This document shows positions 12,136 to 35,100 of a DNA stretch of 64,000 nucleotides, in pieces. The notes beneath the pieces were generated by a model. That model worked only from the letters and a program-made list of their open reading frames with translations. It did not search any database and was not told the DNA's origin. How positions within the stretch are numbered: position 1 is the stretch's first letter; each line of letters starts with the position of its first letter. This DNA is from Chaunax sp. Z400 (lineage: Eukaryota > Chordata > Actinopteri > Lophiiformes > Chaunacidae), in assembly GCA_037577475.1 (NCBI GenBank), contig CM075186.1, positions 3,119,001-3,183,000 of the forward strand, given 5' to 3'. Made by a program: the position numbers and the translations under genes.

Positions 12136-15100
12136 GTATCTCCAAACCTTTTCAGGTAATGTGCATGTGAGAAAATGTTTGTTGTTGTTGTCATTTTGGC
12201 TGGACTGACCCTTTCGATCCTACTAAACCTGAAGGCATCTGACTTATTATGGCGCCATCTGCTGCTGCTCCAGCTGAACAGGCGCTTTTCGGTCTCCAGA
12301 GACCTGAAGGGATTCTCAGGTCAGGCTAATTTCTGAGCTATTGGATAGAAAGTGGAGAGAGTAATCCTCCAGACAAAAGCAAGTCATTATCAGGGAGGAT
12401 CAGAGCTGCACTCAGTCTTGATTTTACTGTTTCTGTCAAGCCGCACCTAAACCTCGTCCAGCAGAGGTTATTTATCACCTGAAGCGTCAATACATACCAT
12501 GGTTAACTGCTGACCAGGGACAGTAAAGTCTGATTGATGCTCCTGACCCATCCGAGGCCCCGGCTGCTTCATTCTGTGGATGGACTCTTCTGCCTCTCTG
12601 TGATTCAGTGTGTGCCGTCTTCATCACTCAGATGTTTTTCTCCAGGCTTCTTTACAGTTCATGACAGATAACTAAATTAAAAAACTTAGCATTATCTGTC
12701 CTGCTGCTGCATTGCATTCTGGTTTATTTCCTGCTACACTCAACGTAGAAGCTGATACAGCATTTTTCCGTTTTGCTGATAAAATTGACTGAATACCAGC
12801 CGAAAAGTTTAAAAAGGGGAAAAAATGTTGCTTTTTGATCTTGAAAGATTTTTAAAAATTTTTTTTAATGACTTTTAAATTAGATTTAGTGGTCAATGAG
12901 TCATATCATAAGGGCCATAAGGGTCAAACTATCATGGAGCTATTGCCTTTAGATCAAATGACATATTGTTGAGGGGAGGTTTGCACTATGTGAGTTTTTC
13001 AAGACATCATCTAAGAAAACTCTGGAGTTTCTCTTGACTCAGGAATTTTTAAAATTGACATCAAGTCAAGAAACTATAAGATTTATATTACAGAAAGTAA
13101 TATTTGTAAGGAAAAGTTTCTTTTATTGGATTGAAGTGCCAAATTGTTTTTTTATTTATTTATTTGACGGTCATGTTGTTGGATAGACTGAACCTTTTGT
13201 CACCTTTTGGTTACGGCTTGCCAGTCATCAGACCGTCATGCTGGACTCCATATTTGTAGATCTGGAGAGATAGATCAGTGCTCCCATCTTGTATCACCAT
13301 GTGTGTAAATAAAAACAGGAAATCAAAAGATTACAATCTTGTATATTACAGGAAATGGGTACTGCACACACAGACACAGGATACGCTGTCAGCCAATAAG
13401 CTGCTGCTGTATCTGCGGATCTGTCATTGATGGAGTCAGAACAACACGGCTCTCAAATCAAGGCCATCAGGGGACGAGTGAGTAGAAGAAGAAGAAGCAG
13501 TGTCATCTCACGTGGCTTTTAGACCTCACAGTCCATCCATATCCCCATGACGACATGTTTTTACCAGAGATACACCTCAGAAGTTTATTTAAGACACGTG
13601 ATAAATATTTACATGAGACATAAGTGATGTGAGTGGATTCCAGGAATGTTTTCAAATGTCAGAAAATCTACTGAAATGAATCATTCAGACTTAAATACAG
13701 CACAGAACATTTAGATGTAAAAATAAATCAGATTCACTGTAAAAACAAATTCACTCTAAATCAGTTGAAACAACTCAGCTACAGTTTTACGGAGCAGATA
13801 TATCTGCTCTTTGACCTTCATGAGTGAAAAATCTTCCTCCTCATTCCTGCTGAAGTGCTCTCTCTGTGATAAAAGAGGTTCTTTTTTTTATAAAAGGAAA
13901 ACGGCGTCGCTGCCTTCTTTTTGCTCCATTTCCCTCTGCTGTGTCGTTCCCATCTTAAAGTGTTTATAGGAGGCCTTCAAGAAGCTCTTAAACTCTACCG
14001 TCATGGTTGTTTATACAAGGAAGCTTTGACTTAAATAAACCACACTGAAGTGCCAGTGAAATGACAGGATGAAATCTTCATATATATAACTTTATGTGCT
14101 TATTTTTCTCCTCTTGCTTCAGGCTGTCTCAATGCAAACTGTAATCTGCTGTATTATTTATTCATCTTCTATCTGAAATTCATGGTGGCAGTGGTGGTCG
14201 TCACGTTTTGCTGATTTAGTGTGCAGCCTTACGTCATCTTCACTTCCAGCTCGTCTTTGTTCTGGATTCTGTGAATGAACAGAAGACGCATAAGTCAACT
14301 TTGAACACATCTGTGGAGGACGGCACACATTTTGCTCAGGTGTCGAGACAACAGTCACCCAGTGTGCAGAACAAGAAGAGTCCTGTTCTGTAAAACAATC
14401 CCGCAGAGAGTGTTCAGAGGACGCAGGTGATCCAATCTGTTCAGTTCTCAGTGAAAAGCACAATCATTTTTGTTATTTTTATTTTCCCACAATATTGATA
14501 AGACACATTTGTATTTGCCATCTTTCTTAGGAAAAATTCTCATGTATGATGAAAATGCATGCAATCGTTTTCCAACTTGTTTGGACTAAACATAAGAAGA
14601 ATGTGAGCAGTCTTGAAGACAATTGCGCCGCCCAGAAAAAAGCAAGAATCGTCAAGAAGGAGATGTTGTCATGAAGACAGAATCGACGATGGAAGACGTC
14701 GCGGATCCTCTCTGAGGTGTTGGTTCTATTCTGTCTCGAACAGATGTGGTGAAAGTGATGCATCCTTTTTACTGACTGACGTACGGAGAACCAGGTGCAC
14801 CGTCGGGAGGAACACATGCTGCTGTGTTGGACGTGGAGCCTGAGGGGAAGAATCTACATCCTTTTGAATTCATAGCGTGCTTCAACATATTCAGTATCCA
14901 CTGCTGTAACAGCTGACAGACTATGGAGCCAAAAATGACTTAGAGTGTCCCTCTGCAAATATTGGATATGAGTTTTGAGTGTGTGCGTTTGTGTTAGAAA
15001 GGATCTTCTGTTAATGTGTCAATGACCAAAGCAACTTTATGACTGGTGTGAACAGTTAAACACAACATAAAGCATTTGCAAATATGATGCAACTGTGCAT

Positions 15101-15868
15101 GAAAGCAAATCTGGTTCCTTTATGCTCATCAGGAGACCTCATAAATCATCAGAGGTCTCATTTAATTAAGGTTTTCATTTTTTTATTCTGATTCCTGTGT
15201 CTTTTGTTGTCCTTTATCTTTTGTATTTCTACTGTGTTTCACTGTCAGGGTATTTCCAAGAGTTGCACTCAATTAAAAGCCTATTATCATTGAGAAATGA
15301 TAGGTGGAATTACCTTTAGCGTCCCTGAAAAATTGCATGTTATTAAAAACAAAACAACAATAACAGGATAAGAGACAACTCGTGGTGCCATATGAAAGAT
15401 AAGACCAATTTTATAAATACCATTGATTTCTATGTCAATTTGCCAGCAGGCAAAAGGTCTGAGAGCTTGTTGTGTGAGAGGTCGAGTCAAACCAGGACAG
15501 CAGGAGCTTCCATGAGGGTTTGTTTGTTGAACCAAATGAAGAGGACATGCTGGAGGACACAGAGGCCAGTGTGTGCGATCTGACCCGAGAGAGTGGCTTT
15601 GTAAAAAATGTTTGTCAGCTGCAAATGTCTGTTAACAGAACAAGAAGGCAGACACTCCTGCACTGCAGAAATGTGACCCTCAGGACACCAGAAAATGGCT
15701 GCATGCAATAAAAATACTCCACTTCTGCAAACAAGAAAAACACGCGATGTGACTGTTATCAGTCTATTGAATAGGAGTTATTATCACACATCTGTCCCAG
15801 ATATATGGGCTAATAGGAGCCTTTTAAGGTTTTAGGTTCAGGAGGCTGTTTTCAGATAAGTGAGTGTT

Positions 15869-15882
15869 CCCCCCCCCCCCCC
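15869..15882. repeat. poly-C tract
   Basis: An uninterrupted run of 14 C. Similar tracts occur at 21210-21218 and 21784-21798. Confidence 0.9.
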
Positions 15883-15944
15883 ACAAACTTTATTGACCAA
15901 AATGGTTCTCCCATGATGCATTCCTAAAAATTATATTGTTTACA

Positions 15945-16144
15945 TTATTATATATTATTATTATTATATATTATTATTGTATTACTATATTATTATTATT
16001 ATTATTGTATAAAAATAGTTATATTTTGTTGCAAAACTAATATATGCATAAAATTATTATATTATAATATAATAATAATATATATTATATTATATTATAT
16101 TATATTATATTATATTATATTATATTATATTATATTATATTATA
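15945..16144. repeat. AT-rich ATT/TTATA simple repeat
   Basis: Degenerate ATT trinucleotide repeats (15945-16077) pass into a clean TTATA pentanucleotide array of about 13 units (16078-16144). Confidence 0.9.
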
Positions 16145-17937
16145 TCAAATAAAACATTAAACAAAACCAGCCAACAAAGTTGGATTTAAAAATATGTATA
16201 TCATTTTTCATCTTTCCTATTTTACCAATCAAGAGGGCGGACGTAATAAAGTAAATGTAAATAAATAGCCTACACACAAAGCAAATGAAAGTCTAAATTT
16301 GTTTAGATTTCGTTCATATAGGTTCAGATTTCAACTAAATAGTTGAGGAAAAGAACCCAAGCCTCTGAAACAGGTTTTAGTGATTCAGAATGAACTGAAT
16401 GTATCTTTGGATGATAAAACAGATCATATTCATAGCCATTTTTTTTAAACTGATGATTTTCCCATATTGCCCACTATTGGATGAAAACAACAAGTTGCTC
16501 TGAGAGGCTGCTCTGAACAGCCAGTGTGGAATTAAACTTGGGATTTTAACCCAATAGCAACAAACTAAAGTGCAGTGTTGTTTCAGTCTTGCTGAGTTTT
16601 GAAATTTCCTCATGCTTGAAATAAGCAAAGCCTTCTAGTTTTGAAAACTGGTGTCACAAGAATGCAATCAACTCTTTTTCTCGTCAGCTCTTGCTGAGAA
16701 AAACATTGAAAACACACTTAGACAAACCAAAAGAAATTAAGATAAGTTTAATGAACTGTGCAAATGGCGCTTTGCAGGATTATTTTGCCTGGGTTGAAGA
16801 AAAGATTTAATTTTATCTGAAATATATGACTTTCTTGAATGGCCCTTATGGCAGTCTGTGCTGATTAAAAGAGACGAGGAAGAACGTCCACGAAAGCGGT
16901 TAAAACGGCACACGGGACACACAAAGAAGATGCATGAACAAAACTAACTTCATGCAAACATAAAATTCACCTTCTGAACTCCCTACAGGCAGCATGCACT
17001 GCAGCAGAGCAGGTCAGGGGTCATTTGAACTAACCAAAGCTTACAGACGTAGCTGTGAAAGTATCCTCTGAAGCAACCAACCTCATCCTCACCAATCCTC
17101 TTCTCTATTTTGACAACACATCCCACAGAGAAGTCTCTCTCATCACCGCCGTGTCTCGAGCATCTGCTGCGAGAGGAAACAGCTGCTGATCCTGCAGCTT
17201 TTCCAGGTGCTTAAAAGCCACAATGTTTAAGTCACCGCGTTTCTGACGAACACGGCTGACATCATGTCTACATTACATTTGCTACATCCAACTGCTGCCT
17301 CAGCTCTTTTAGCCGCGGGATGCTTTCTGTGGAGGACGTACTGTTTCTGCACAACATGCATTAAATCATCTGAAGAGGGGAGATAAAGCAGTCAACACTT
17401 AGATATCACTGTCACAGGGAGATCAGTGTTGATTTATTTCCCTTAGACATGCAAAACCGCTGTTATGTGACAGAACAAAGCAAAAACGAAAGCCATTCAA
17501 ATGATTGTTTGACACTTTTTATGTTCTGGTATGTGTTGACACAATAAAATATTAAAACGTATTGTTTTTCCATGACTCATTAAAGTGCATAATGGTGTTG
17601 GTTTAACGTAGCCTACTTCTTACAGACAGTGACAGACAAAGACTCAACAACACTGACACATCAGATTCCTTATTTATCACCGACTAAATGTTTCATTTAT
17701 TACCTTTATTTATGTATCAAAGCAAATAGAATTGAAGGGTAGAGATCAGATTTGTTGAGACGACTACATTATGATAGCTGACGTAGTCACCATCAGGTTG
17801 GAGAGGTCAACAAGAACAACAATTTGTCCCTCGGGGATTAATAAAGTTATCCTCGATCCCTTGATCCTTATTGGTCAATGGTTGGCGTGCACTAACTAAT
17901 CCATGTATTTCTGATATTCTAGAAGATGATAGGTCTC

Positions 17938-18155
17938 CAGGTGGCACCGTGGTTCAGTGATTGGTTCACAGGTTTAAAGGCTTCCTGTGTGGACTTTGCA
18001 TGTTCTCCCTGTGTGTGCTGTGGGTCCTCCAGCAAGTTAGCGACTTGATGACTCTAAATTGCTTTTAGGTGAGAATGTGAGCATGAATGGTTGTCTCACC
18101 TGTGAAGGTTCTACCCCTGCCTCTCGCCCAGTGTCAGCTGGATGGTCTTCTTTCT
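17938..18155 (+). mobile_element. SINE-like teleost dispersed repeat, plus orientation
   Basis: Reads GGTGGCACCGTGGTTCAGTG, then GTGTGGACTTTGCATGTTCT, TGACTCTAAATTGC and CCTCTCGCCCAGTGTCAGCT. This is the layout of a very common fish interspersed repeat that often carries a tRNA-like (box B) segment. A second copy lies at 33525-33775 in the opposite orientation. Confidence 0.7.
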
Positions 18156-18179
18156 CCAAAGGTCCTTTTTCTGTTTGCA

Positions 18180-18470
18180 GAACCAGGTCCATAAAGAAAT
18201 GCTTTCCTGGTTTAGTGTGGAGCAACTTAACTAGCCTGCACAGTCTTTGACCTCACCCTCATCCAACACCTCTGAGATGATCTGGAGCACCAACTGTGAA
18301 CGAGGCCTTGTCATCCTTCATCAGAATTAGGCCTGAACAATGCTCTCACTCCAAAAAGTGGTGGAAAGCCTGAAACCAGCAGGTATTCGTGTGCATAATT
18401 ATGGAACAATATATTCTATAAATATGCATTTGGTTGTCCACATAATTTTGGCCACTTCATAAACATATTG
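18180..18470 (+). pseudogene. decayed Tc1/mariner-like transposase C-terminus and transposon end
   Basis: The order of blocks (CCATAAAGAAATGCTTTCCT, GTGTGGAGCAACTTAACTAG, CCTGCACAGTCTTTGACCTC) matches the transposase segment that encodes WPAQSPDLNPIE in intact teleost Tc1-like elements. It then continues to a transposon-end-like GTCCACATAATTTTGGCCAC. Stops and substitutions make it non-functional. A related fragment lies at 20072-20260. Confidence 0.65.
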
Positions 18471-19807
18471 CACTTCTGATTTGTCTCACTAGAGGGAGCT
18501 GTTGCACTGCATAAACTGGGGTGAGTATCTTAAAAAGATGTTTTTGGAGTGAAACTACAGGTGTAAAACATTTATTTTTTACATGTACTTTTCTTTATTA
18601 TTTGTCTCTAATCACTGTACAGCATGCTGCAGAATGTCCCAGCAGAATAACACCAAGGTAAGTTTCCCCCCCCATCCTCAGGCTCAAGCGCAGATATCCA
18701 GACACGGATGCTCACATTTATTGGCAGTTAATCCACCTGACCTGTGGAGGATTATTGGCTGGAAGAAAACCCTGCTAACATGGAGATAACGGGATCAAAT
18801 TCAGGAATTTCTACCTAGGAGGGGACAGTGCAGACAGCTGAACCACCAACAAGACAAAAATAACTGTATTTTTGTACTGATGCTTGCTCCTTCACTAAAA
18901 AAAATCATTTTATTTTGGATGTTTTTCTCCTATCATTTCATGCATCTATAGTTTTGCTTTCAATTCAATGTATAGTATGAAGATAAATGAGGAGAAACTT
19001 GAAGTCTTCTTTATTACTTGCCACTTGGACACAGGTAGCTGTCTAAAAGGAAAATTACATCATCACAGTTCATCCTGCAAAATTATGATCTGTGATGCAT
19101 TATCGTGCAAACCCTCTAAAAACATGCAAAATGCATGGTTGAATTGTGGAATCCAGTCTCACTTTTTCATCAAACAGGCAGGTCTTCGATCCCCAAATGT
19201 TGTCTGATGAACAGACAAACTTACCACCACACAGAGAGGCACTGAGTCAACAGCTGGTGGTAACTTCTCACCTTGGTTGTATCAGGTTGCTGCCATTAGC
19301 TCATAGGTACCCCTGTCCAATGCTGTCAGACAGAGCTGTCTCTGTGTTCTCTCATCCCCCTGTTATGTCTACTCTGGTCCTGCTTTGCAAAGCAATGGAA
19401 ATTTTCCCCTGGAGCACTTTTTACTCTCCTTTTGCATCCTGATCAGGAGTTTGTGTTACTGTAATGCTGCTTCAGTGTCTGAGTATTGAGGATTTTTCTG
19501 TCTGTGCAGAAGCCTCTTTTGGTTTAGGTGTTGAGAAGATTCCACAAGATACCCGTAACCCCAGTTTGTGCCATTAATGTACAGGTTTTCTAATACTGGC
19601 GATATCTGAAAAACCAAACCAAAGTGACTTCTACCCACCTCGGTCAAAGAAATAAAAAAATCCTTCAGCTGCACAATAAAGAATATTTCAATGCAAACGA
19701 TGCAAACCGAGCCATAGACTTTGCAGTGCATGGTTTACAGTTTAAGGAGCTGCTTAAAAAATACTTTTCATTGTGTAGCAATTGTTGTTTTTTTTAATTC
19801 ATACTAG

Positions 19808-19887
19808 CAAAAGGAATTCCTGCACACATTTAATGTTGCAAATAAATGTGATTCTGCAAGTTAGACAGTGTGCAGGAATTCCTTTTG
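19808..19887. repeat. perfect 20-bp inverted repeat with 40-bp spacer
   Basis: The left arm CAAAAGGAATTCCTGCACAC (19808-19827) is the exact reverse complement of the right arm at 19868-19887; the spacer is 40 bp. Each arm contains the internal palindrome GGAATTCC. It could form an RNA or DNA hairpin or be a remnant of a short inverted-repeat transposon; no function is evident. Confidence 0.9.
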
Positions 19888-20071
19888 TAAGTTATCGACT
19901 CATCCCTCTCTGACACACCTGCCTGAAAATAAATGTGCAAAGTATTCTTTCATTATTTGTTATCCATACTGACAGGAGGAACTTGGCAGGCAGACAGTAT
20001 GAGAAAGCACTCATGTCTGGGGCCTCTCTGTTAAAATGAGGGCAAATTATGAGGATAAAAATAAAAAATGA

Positions 20072-20260
20072 GGATTCCAGTCAAACGTTTGGACACAGGT
20101 TCCAATTCAAGTGAAAATGTGTACCAGACATTTTGTACCAGACAAAAACCACTTCCATGAAGAAATGACTTTCCCAGTTTGCTGTGGAAGAACTTGGTTT
20201 GACTGGCCTGCATGGTGCTCTGACCTCAATGCCATTCAACACCTTGGATGACAGTAATGC
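20072..20260 (+). pseudogene. second decayed Tc1-like transposon fragment
   Basis: Begins with a Tc1-like terminal motif (CCAGTCAAACGTTTGGACAC) and continues into transposase-like sequence (GAAGAAATGACTTTCCCAGT, GACTGGCCTGCATGGTGCTC). It corresponds to the same transposase segment as the fragment at 18180-18470. It is truncated and internally deleted. Confidence 0.6.
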
Positions 20261-20574
20261 TCATTATTTTTTTAAAATACTCAATAATCACACATGGTTG
20301 TGACTCTAATGTGATGCCAGTATGTGAAAGGCACATGCTAGGACTAGTTAGCATGCTACTGTTTCCACTGTATCCTTGAAAATCCCCCAAAAGGTTCAAA
20401 ACAATGAAGCACTGTTAAGTCGACTTGACTTCATTCTCAACATTAAACAATACAGTTTACAATGAGGGTCCAGGTTTGCCTCTAGCTGCATAATCATGTG
20501 GCTGCTTTTGGTGTAAATTAACCTGAATACAATAGAGAGACTAGAATCCAGTCTCACGAGGATTGTCCTGCACT

Positions 20575-20580
20575 TTTATT
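20575..20580 (-). terminator. candidate cav1 polyadenylation signal
   Basis: AATAAA on the minus strand, about 2.1 kb after the cav1 stop codon. That 3'UTR length is similar to mammalian CAV1. Use of the site is inferred. Confidence 0.45.
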
Positions 20581-22720
20581 TGTTTCTCTGGTAACTATGG
20601 ACATGTTGTGCCAGGCTTGGAAAAAAAAAAGAAGCCTTTGAGCAGCACCACAGGCATCGGGCCGTTCTGACACAGGCTGAGATACAAATATTACACAGGG
20701 TTTGGAGGGCACTGCTGCTGGAAAGAATGTTTCAGCTCCGTTTTGCTCCAGCTTAATTCTTATGTATATTTTCCACCAGTAACTTCAACTGGCTGTTTCC
20801 TGTGCAGATGAATGAAACCAGTCACCAAGTATCTTCTATGAATCACTGGACAATTAGATTTGCTCTGATTCAATATCACAAGTAAAAAAAGAACAAAAAA
20901 AAGCCACTGTTAATATCTGGCGTTCCTGGAGACGCACATGTTAGTGATCGCTGGTAAAGAAACTGCAGATAAGAAAATAAAGAAATTCACATTGGATTAT
21001 ATTAAATTTTAATGTGCACAGCGTGATATTGTACAGTAAAAGCAAGGAAGAAAAAAATATTTTCTTATAAAAATATCACCTTTAGAGCTTAAGAACACTC
21101 AATTCAAAGAACAGGTGCTGTGATATTACCATTCCTGTCTGTCAGCAGGTAAACTAAAGGTGACGGAGTCAAAGCGAAACATGTCCCTCCCCACCCAATC
21201 ACAAACACCCCCCCCCCCATATCTCCCTTCACCCATGTCTAGGGTGGGAGGCATCAGATTGATGCTTTTCAGCATTGTGTCCACAGTCAAGAAGCAGGGC
21301 AGCAGAACAAACTAATCAGGGGAAATAAAAACGAAAATAAGACAAAAAAATGGGGAGGGTGCAAAAACATTATGACCAGTTTACAAAATAAATGCAATTA
21401 ACATCACAAATTCCACCTCACATTGTCCAATTCCAATGCATTAACCTGGTAAGTACCACAGTGCGTAAGAAAAATCTCCACACAAGCTTTAGTACAAAAG
21501 TAGTGTGCAAAAGTAACGGCTAATATTCCACTAGGTTTGCGATACAGAAGGGAGATCTTCATGTGCTATTCACTAACAATACTTACCCACAGATTACTGC
21601 ACTGGACTGAGGCCATTAGCCAGTAAAGTCTCACTTTCTGTGGAAGCACCCATACAGTACATATATAGGACATTAAAACAGCATGACTGAAGTTTCCCCC
21701 TCAAAGTTCTTCATATTGATAGAATAAAATGGAACTATGGCGATGAGCTTCACTGAAAATCGAATGGATGAAATGGTCACTAACCCCCCCCCCCCCCCAA
21801 AAGAAAAAAAAGAACAGAAAATTTCTTGCAAAATTCAAATGCGACATTCTCTGTCACACACTTATGCCACTATGAGGAATAATAATGTGAGGGTGAAGTA
21901 AGGAGCTAATGCACAGAGCGAGTGAGTTGAGATCATGTTACTATAAAAGGCGGTCTGGCGGGCGTGGCGGTGGCGGACGGCGGCGCAGGTGCATGCAGGA
22001 ACGAGGGCAGGTTCAGTGTGTGAGACTGCTGGACATCCATGTGAAGAGGGGTGGGTGGTTGGTGGGTTGGAGGTCACGGGGGGCAGAGAGAGAGAGAGAG
22101 GCCTGTCGCTGTGCCGTTTGGCCTGTGGGGTTGTTTTGTTTTTGCTGAGTCAGATGGAATTTGGCAGCGCTCACTATTTTCTCTCTGCTTTGACTTTCAC
22201 AAACCCTCCCCCCCCCCGACATCCCATCATCCTGCCCTGCATAACGGCTCCAAAACACAAACACAAACAAGCACCAGAAAAAAAAAGACAGTGATACACC
22301 TTGACATCTTCTCCTCACATGAATCAGTCAAAGTGATGGGCTCTCCACAGAACTGGTAGGACTGGGAGGGAACCAACACAACACAAATATGGAGCTTGTT
22401 TTGCTCGCTTGAAAACGTTGACAGTGAGGAATACAAAAAAAAGGGGGGGGAACAAAAACAAAATGACAACAAAATCCCCGTAGAATGACATTTTCATTTC
22501 CTGTGCCCACCCGTTTGGCTACAGGGGAGAGAAAAACAGCTGGCGTAAAAAGGCGGGGCCATAAGACCACGCCCTTTCACTTCCAAACAACCTCTGTGCT
22601 GCTCTTTTAAAGTCTCACCTCCTCTTCTCCTTCTTCTTCCCTGTTCTAGCTTTTCCCTCCACCTGTGTGCCTCTAGCCCTCCCATCCTCCCTCCCCTGAC
22701 TCTCCCGCTCCTCTTCGTCG
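20581..22720 (-). other. probable cav1 3'UTR
   Basis: Sequence between the cav1 stop and the candidate AATAAA at 20575-20580. It is stop-rich with several homopolymer C tracts (21210-21218, 21784-21798, 22207-22217) and a short GA run near 22086-22100. No gene is recognised on either strand; plus-strand open frames at 21909-22359 look accidental. Confidence 0.45.
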
Positions 22721-32009
<9,289 letters not shown>

Positions 32010-32126
32010 GCTGTCCTCAGGTTAGAAGAGATTGGCGCGGTGAGACAGACAAGATGACAATTTAGGAAGCCGAATGGGAGGCGTGGAAGCAAAAAAACAG
32101 ACGACTGGGTTCTTCTCGGGGATCTC

Positions 32127-32132
32127 TATATA
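32127..32132 (-). promoter_or_regulatory. TATA-like element of cav1
   Basis: TATATA inside the palindrome CTATATAG, about 118 nt upstream of the cav1 ATG. A start site 25-30 nt downstream would give a 5'UTR of about 90 nt. This is inferred from position and sequence alone. Confidence 0.4.
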
Positions 32133-35100
32133 GTGATCTAATCCCTGCCCTTTTCGTGAACGTGACTGGAATTAAATGCCGGGAGCTGTGAGGGAAACCT
32201 CCGGTGTTCCCTCGGATCCCACAGTGCGTCGTCTTCGCAGCCAGGCAGTCACCTGTGAGCAGAGACAGGAGAGTCACCGTGCAAGCTCCCCGGGCGGGAG
32301 GAGAAACTGGCGTCATCTCAAACTAAAGGCTTGTTATAACTGGCGTGGAATTAGTTTATTTGAGGATCGGGTCAGAGTAGCCTATAATAAGCGTTTTGTT
32401 CAGCGAAATGTGTGCGTTAATTGGGAATGGCAACGTGTGGATATTTGCCATGCCTTATAGCCTATGGAAGCCCAATTCCAGTGGTTAGATGTGTGGTTAT
32501 GGAAGAGAGCAAGAAGAGAAGACTTATAGAAGAAACCAAGAAAAAAAAATCAAACTTATAATTAAGAAAATAGTTTTCAGAATCAGATTTTATTCATCAA
32601 TTTCAACAAACACAACCTTGTCTGACATCGCGCTTCATCTTAGAAAACTATTTATACTAATATTGACATCTTTGACTGAATTAACACTCTAGCTGATGGT
32701 CTTAGTTTTATGAGGTGAAGCATGCAGCTCACTCTGGTCTGTTTACATTCTTGTATCAACTCACCTTGCTGTGACACAACTTGGCAAACCCAGCTGTTTT
32801 CAGCCAGTGGAAATGATAGGAGGACTTTTTGGCTGTGTCTGGGTGCTGAAATCAACTGCTTGGCACTCTATAATAATTTAATTACATGTTTTCACATCGT
32901 TTCGAGTTGAAATGTGCTTTTATTGCTTTTTAAGAGCAACAATCACAGAGGTTGTTTATTTTGTGGAGCATTTTTTTTGTTAAATCTGGGCTGTTTTCCT
33001 CAAATATTCCATTACTACTTTATAATAGGCAGCATTAATAATGGGTTTATAAGTTGTAAGTAATGGTTTTAATGATGGTTGATGAATATTTCACTGATGG
33101 TTAACAGATCAGTTACAAGAAATTAATTAGAACAAGTTATGGCTGGTATTTAAATAGTCTCTTTTGGTGATTGGTGATAGTGCAGTTATAAAATATTGGA
33201 AAGCCATTAAAAAAATTCCGCCTCATGTGGAGGTTTAAGCGTGCCCCAGGTGAGGAGGCCACAGTCCTCTCTGGCTGATGTGGGCCTGATTCCCCCCCAT
33301 GGCCCTCTCATGTCTACCCCATCACTCTTTCTCCCCATTTCCAGTCATAATATCTTCAGCTGTCCTGTCTATACGAAGGCAAAAAAACTAGCTTAAAAAA
33401 ATCTAGCGAAAAATAACTTAAAAAATAAAAATTCTGCCCCAATCAGCTGGTCCCAGTTTAGCATTATGCTGCTATTAGCAGCCGCTGCTGTAGGCAATCA
33501 GGTGGTAAAATATTAACAACTCATTCATCCATTTTCTGTAACTGCTGATCCTTTGCAGGCTCACAGGGGGCTGGAGCCTATCCCAGCTGACATTGGGCGA
33601 GAGGCGGGGTACACCTTGTTCAGGACGTGGAAGGAAGCATCCGGAGGGAATCCATGTAGACATTTAAAAGAGAACACGAAAAATCCACACAGAAAGGCCC
33701 CAGGCCTGGATTTGAACCCAGAACGTTCTTGCTGTGAGGTGACAGCGATAACCACTGCAGCCCATAGCTACTCATGGGTTTCTCAATTCCAAATAAGACA
33801 TCAAGTCTCTAGATATACAGTAATAACGTTCATTCTGTGAGCAATCTTAAAAGTAAAGTTGCTCAAAAAGCAAGAGTCAAACTGAATATGTCTTAAAATT
33901 TATTCTAATAACCTGGGAATCCCAATATGTTTTCTTTGCACTCAAAAGTTCCAGTTCCTCATGTTCCTCTGGTTTTACATTGGTGAGTCTGTCGGTTTTG
34001 ATGCAGCAATAGTTCTACGGAAAGGTGCTTCACTCGCTTTTACCTCACTGGATGTGACACTTTAACATAATCGAAATAACCAAATGAAAACCTGTTAAAC
34101 CAAATAAAGATGTTATGCTGCTGTAAACTCACAGAGGAGGCGACACGAGGAGATCCAAATGTTGGGATCATCTAAAACATGGAAGGAAGAGGAGGATCTG
34201 TAGGACCTTCTATGCTGATGCTGTGTAGGTTCATGATTACATGTAAATGTACATGAAATGCATGTGATGTAAATGTGTCATGAGCAGAGAGAGCAGGTTG
34301 TCAAGCAGGAGATTAATGTCCAAGTTCTTTGTCTTGTCGATGGTGCTGGAGAAACAGGTGTTCACTGTGACGGCTCAACTTCAGTCATTCCTGCTCTTTT
34401 AAAACAACTGATAGTTTAAGAGTGACATAAATAAGTTAATCTTTAAATGCATAACAATAAGCCTAAACAACATGATAAAGGGTCAGACAGGATTGGAAAC
34501 AAAGAAAAACTTATTTGCACCCAGTAGAAGGTATGCAATTTCTTGCCAGGTACATTTTTTTCAACACACAGGATGTGATGTAACAAGCGCAGGTTCTATG
34601 TTTAAGTCTGTGGACACAAGACTGATAGGAATCCATGATATCAGTACAGTGCAATGACAGGAATGGGAACCGTCGAAGTTATTCTTTAGACCTGGTAGGA
34701 AAGAACTAGAAGCAGTCGGAAACAGTAAAAAATGGCAGTAAAATAAGATACCACAACAGTAGTACAAATAAAATACTACAAATAGCAGCAGTAAAGGTGG
34801 TAGTAGTAGTAGTAGTAACTGGGACAACAGTGGGACTCTCAGCTTCAGTAGTGTTAGCATTGTGGTGTAAATGGTACAACATACATAGAGATCAGTGGTG
34901 ATAGTTTCACTATCAGAATCACCATTACTGATATTAGCCGCCGTTGCTAAAAGTCCTCCTGATAATTCAGTTTGCCTTCCAGAGCCGGAAAGTTCAGGAT
35001 CAGCTGCTGAACACTTCAGGGATTAGTATTCCCCCGAGTTCAGTCTTTCAGGGTGGTGCTCTATCAAGATTTACAGCTACATGTTTGGGAGCCATAGACG

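Larger units (their letters stand above)
10376..20570. other. met-cav1 intergenic region
   Basis: About 10 kb with no gene I can support. Contents are listed separately: an ATCT microsatellite, a TTATA pentanucleotide array, Tc1-like remnants, a SINE-like repeat and a perfect inverted repeat. Between these it is AT-rich unique-looking DNA with only short open frames. The end of a generic retroelement (TTTGTCCCTCGGGGATTAAT followed by AAAG) is recognisable at about 17824-17848. Confidence 0.6.

Noticed and set aside
33700..33760. Possible tRNA gene (GGATTTGAACCCAGAACG box B-like motif)
   Set aside because: No matching acceptor stem or A box at the right distance; it is the tRNA-like part of a dispersed repeat.
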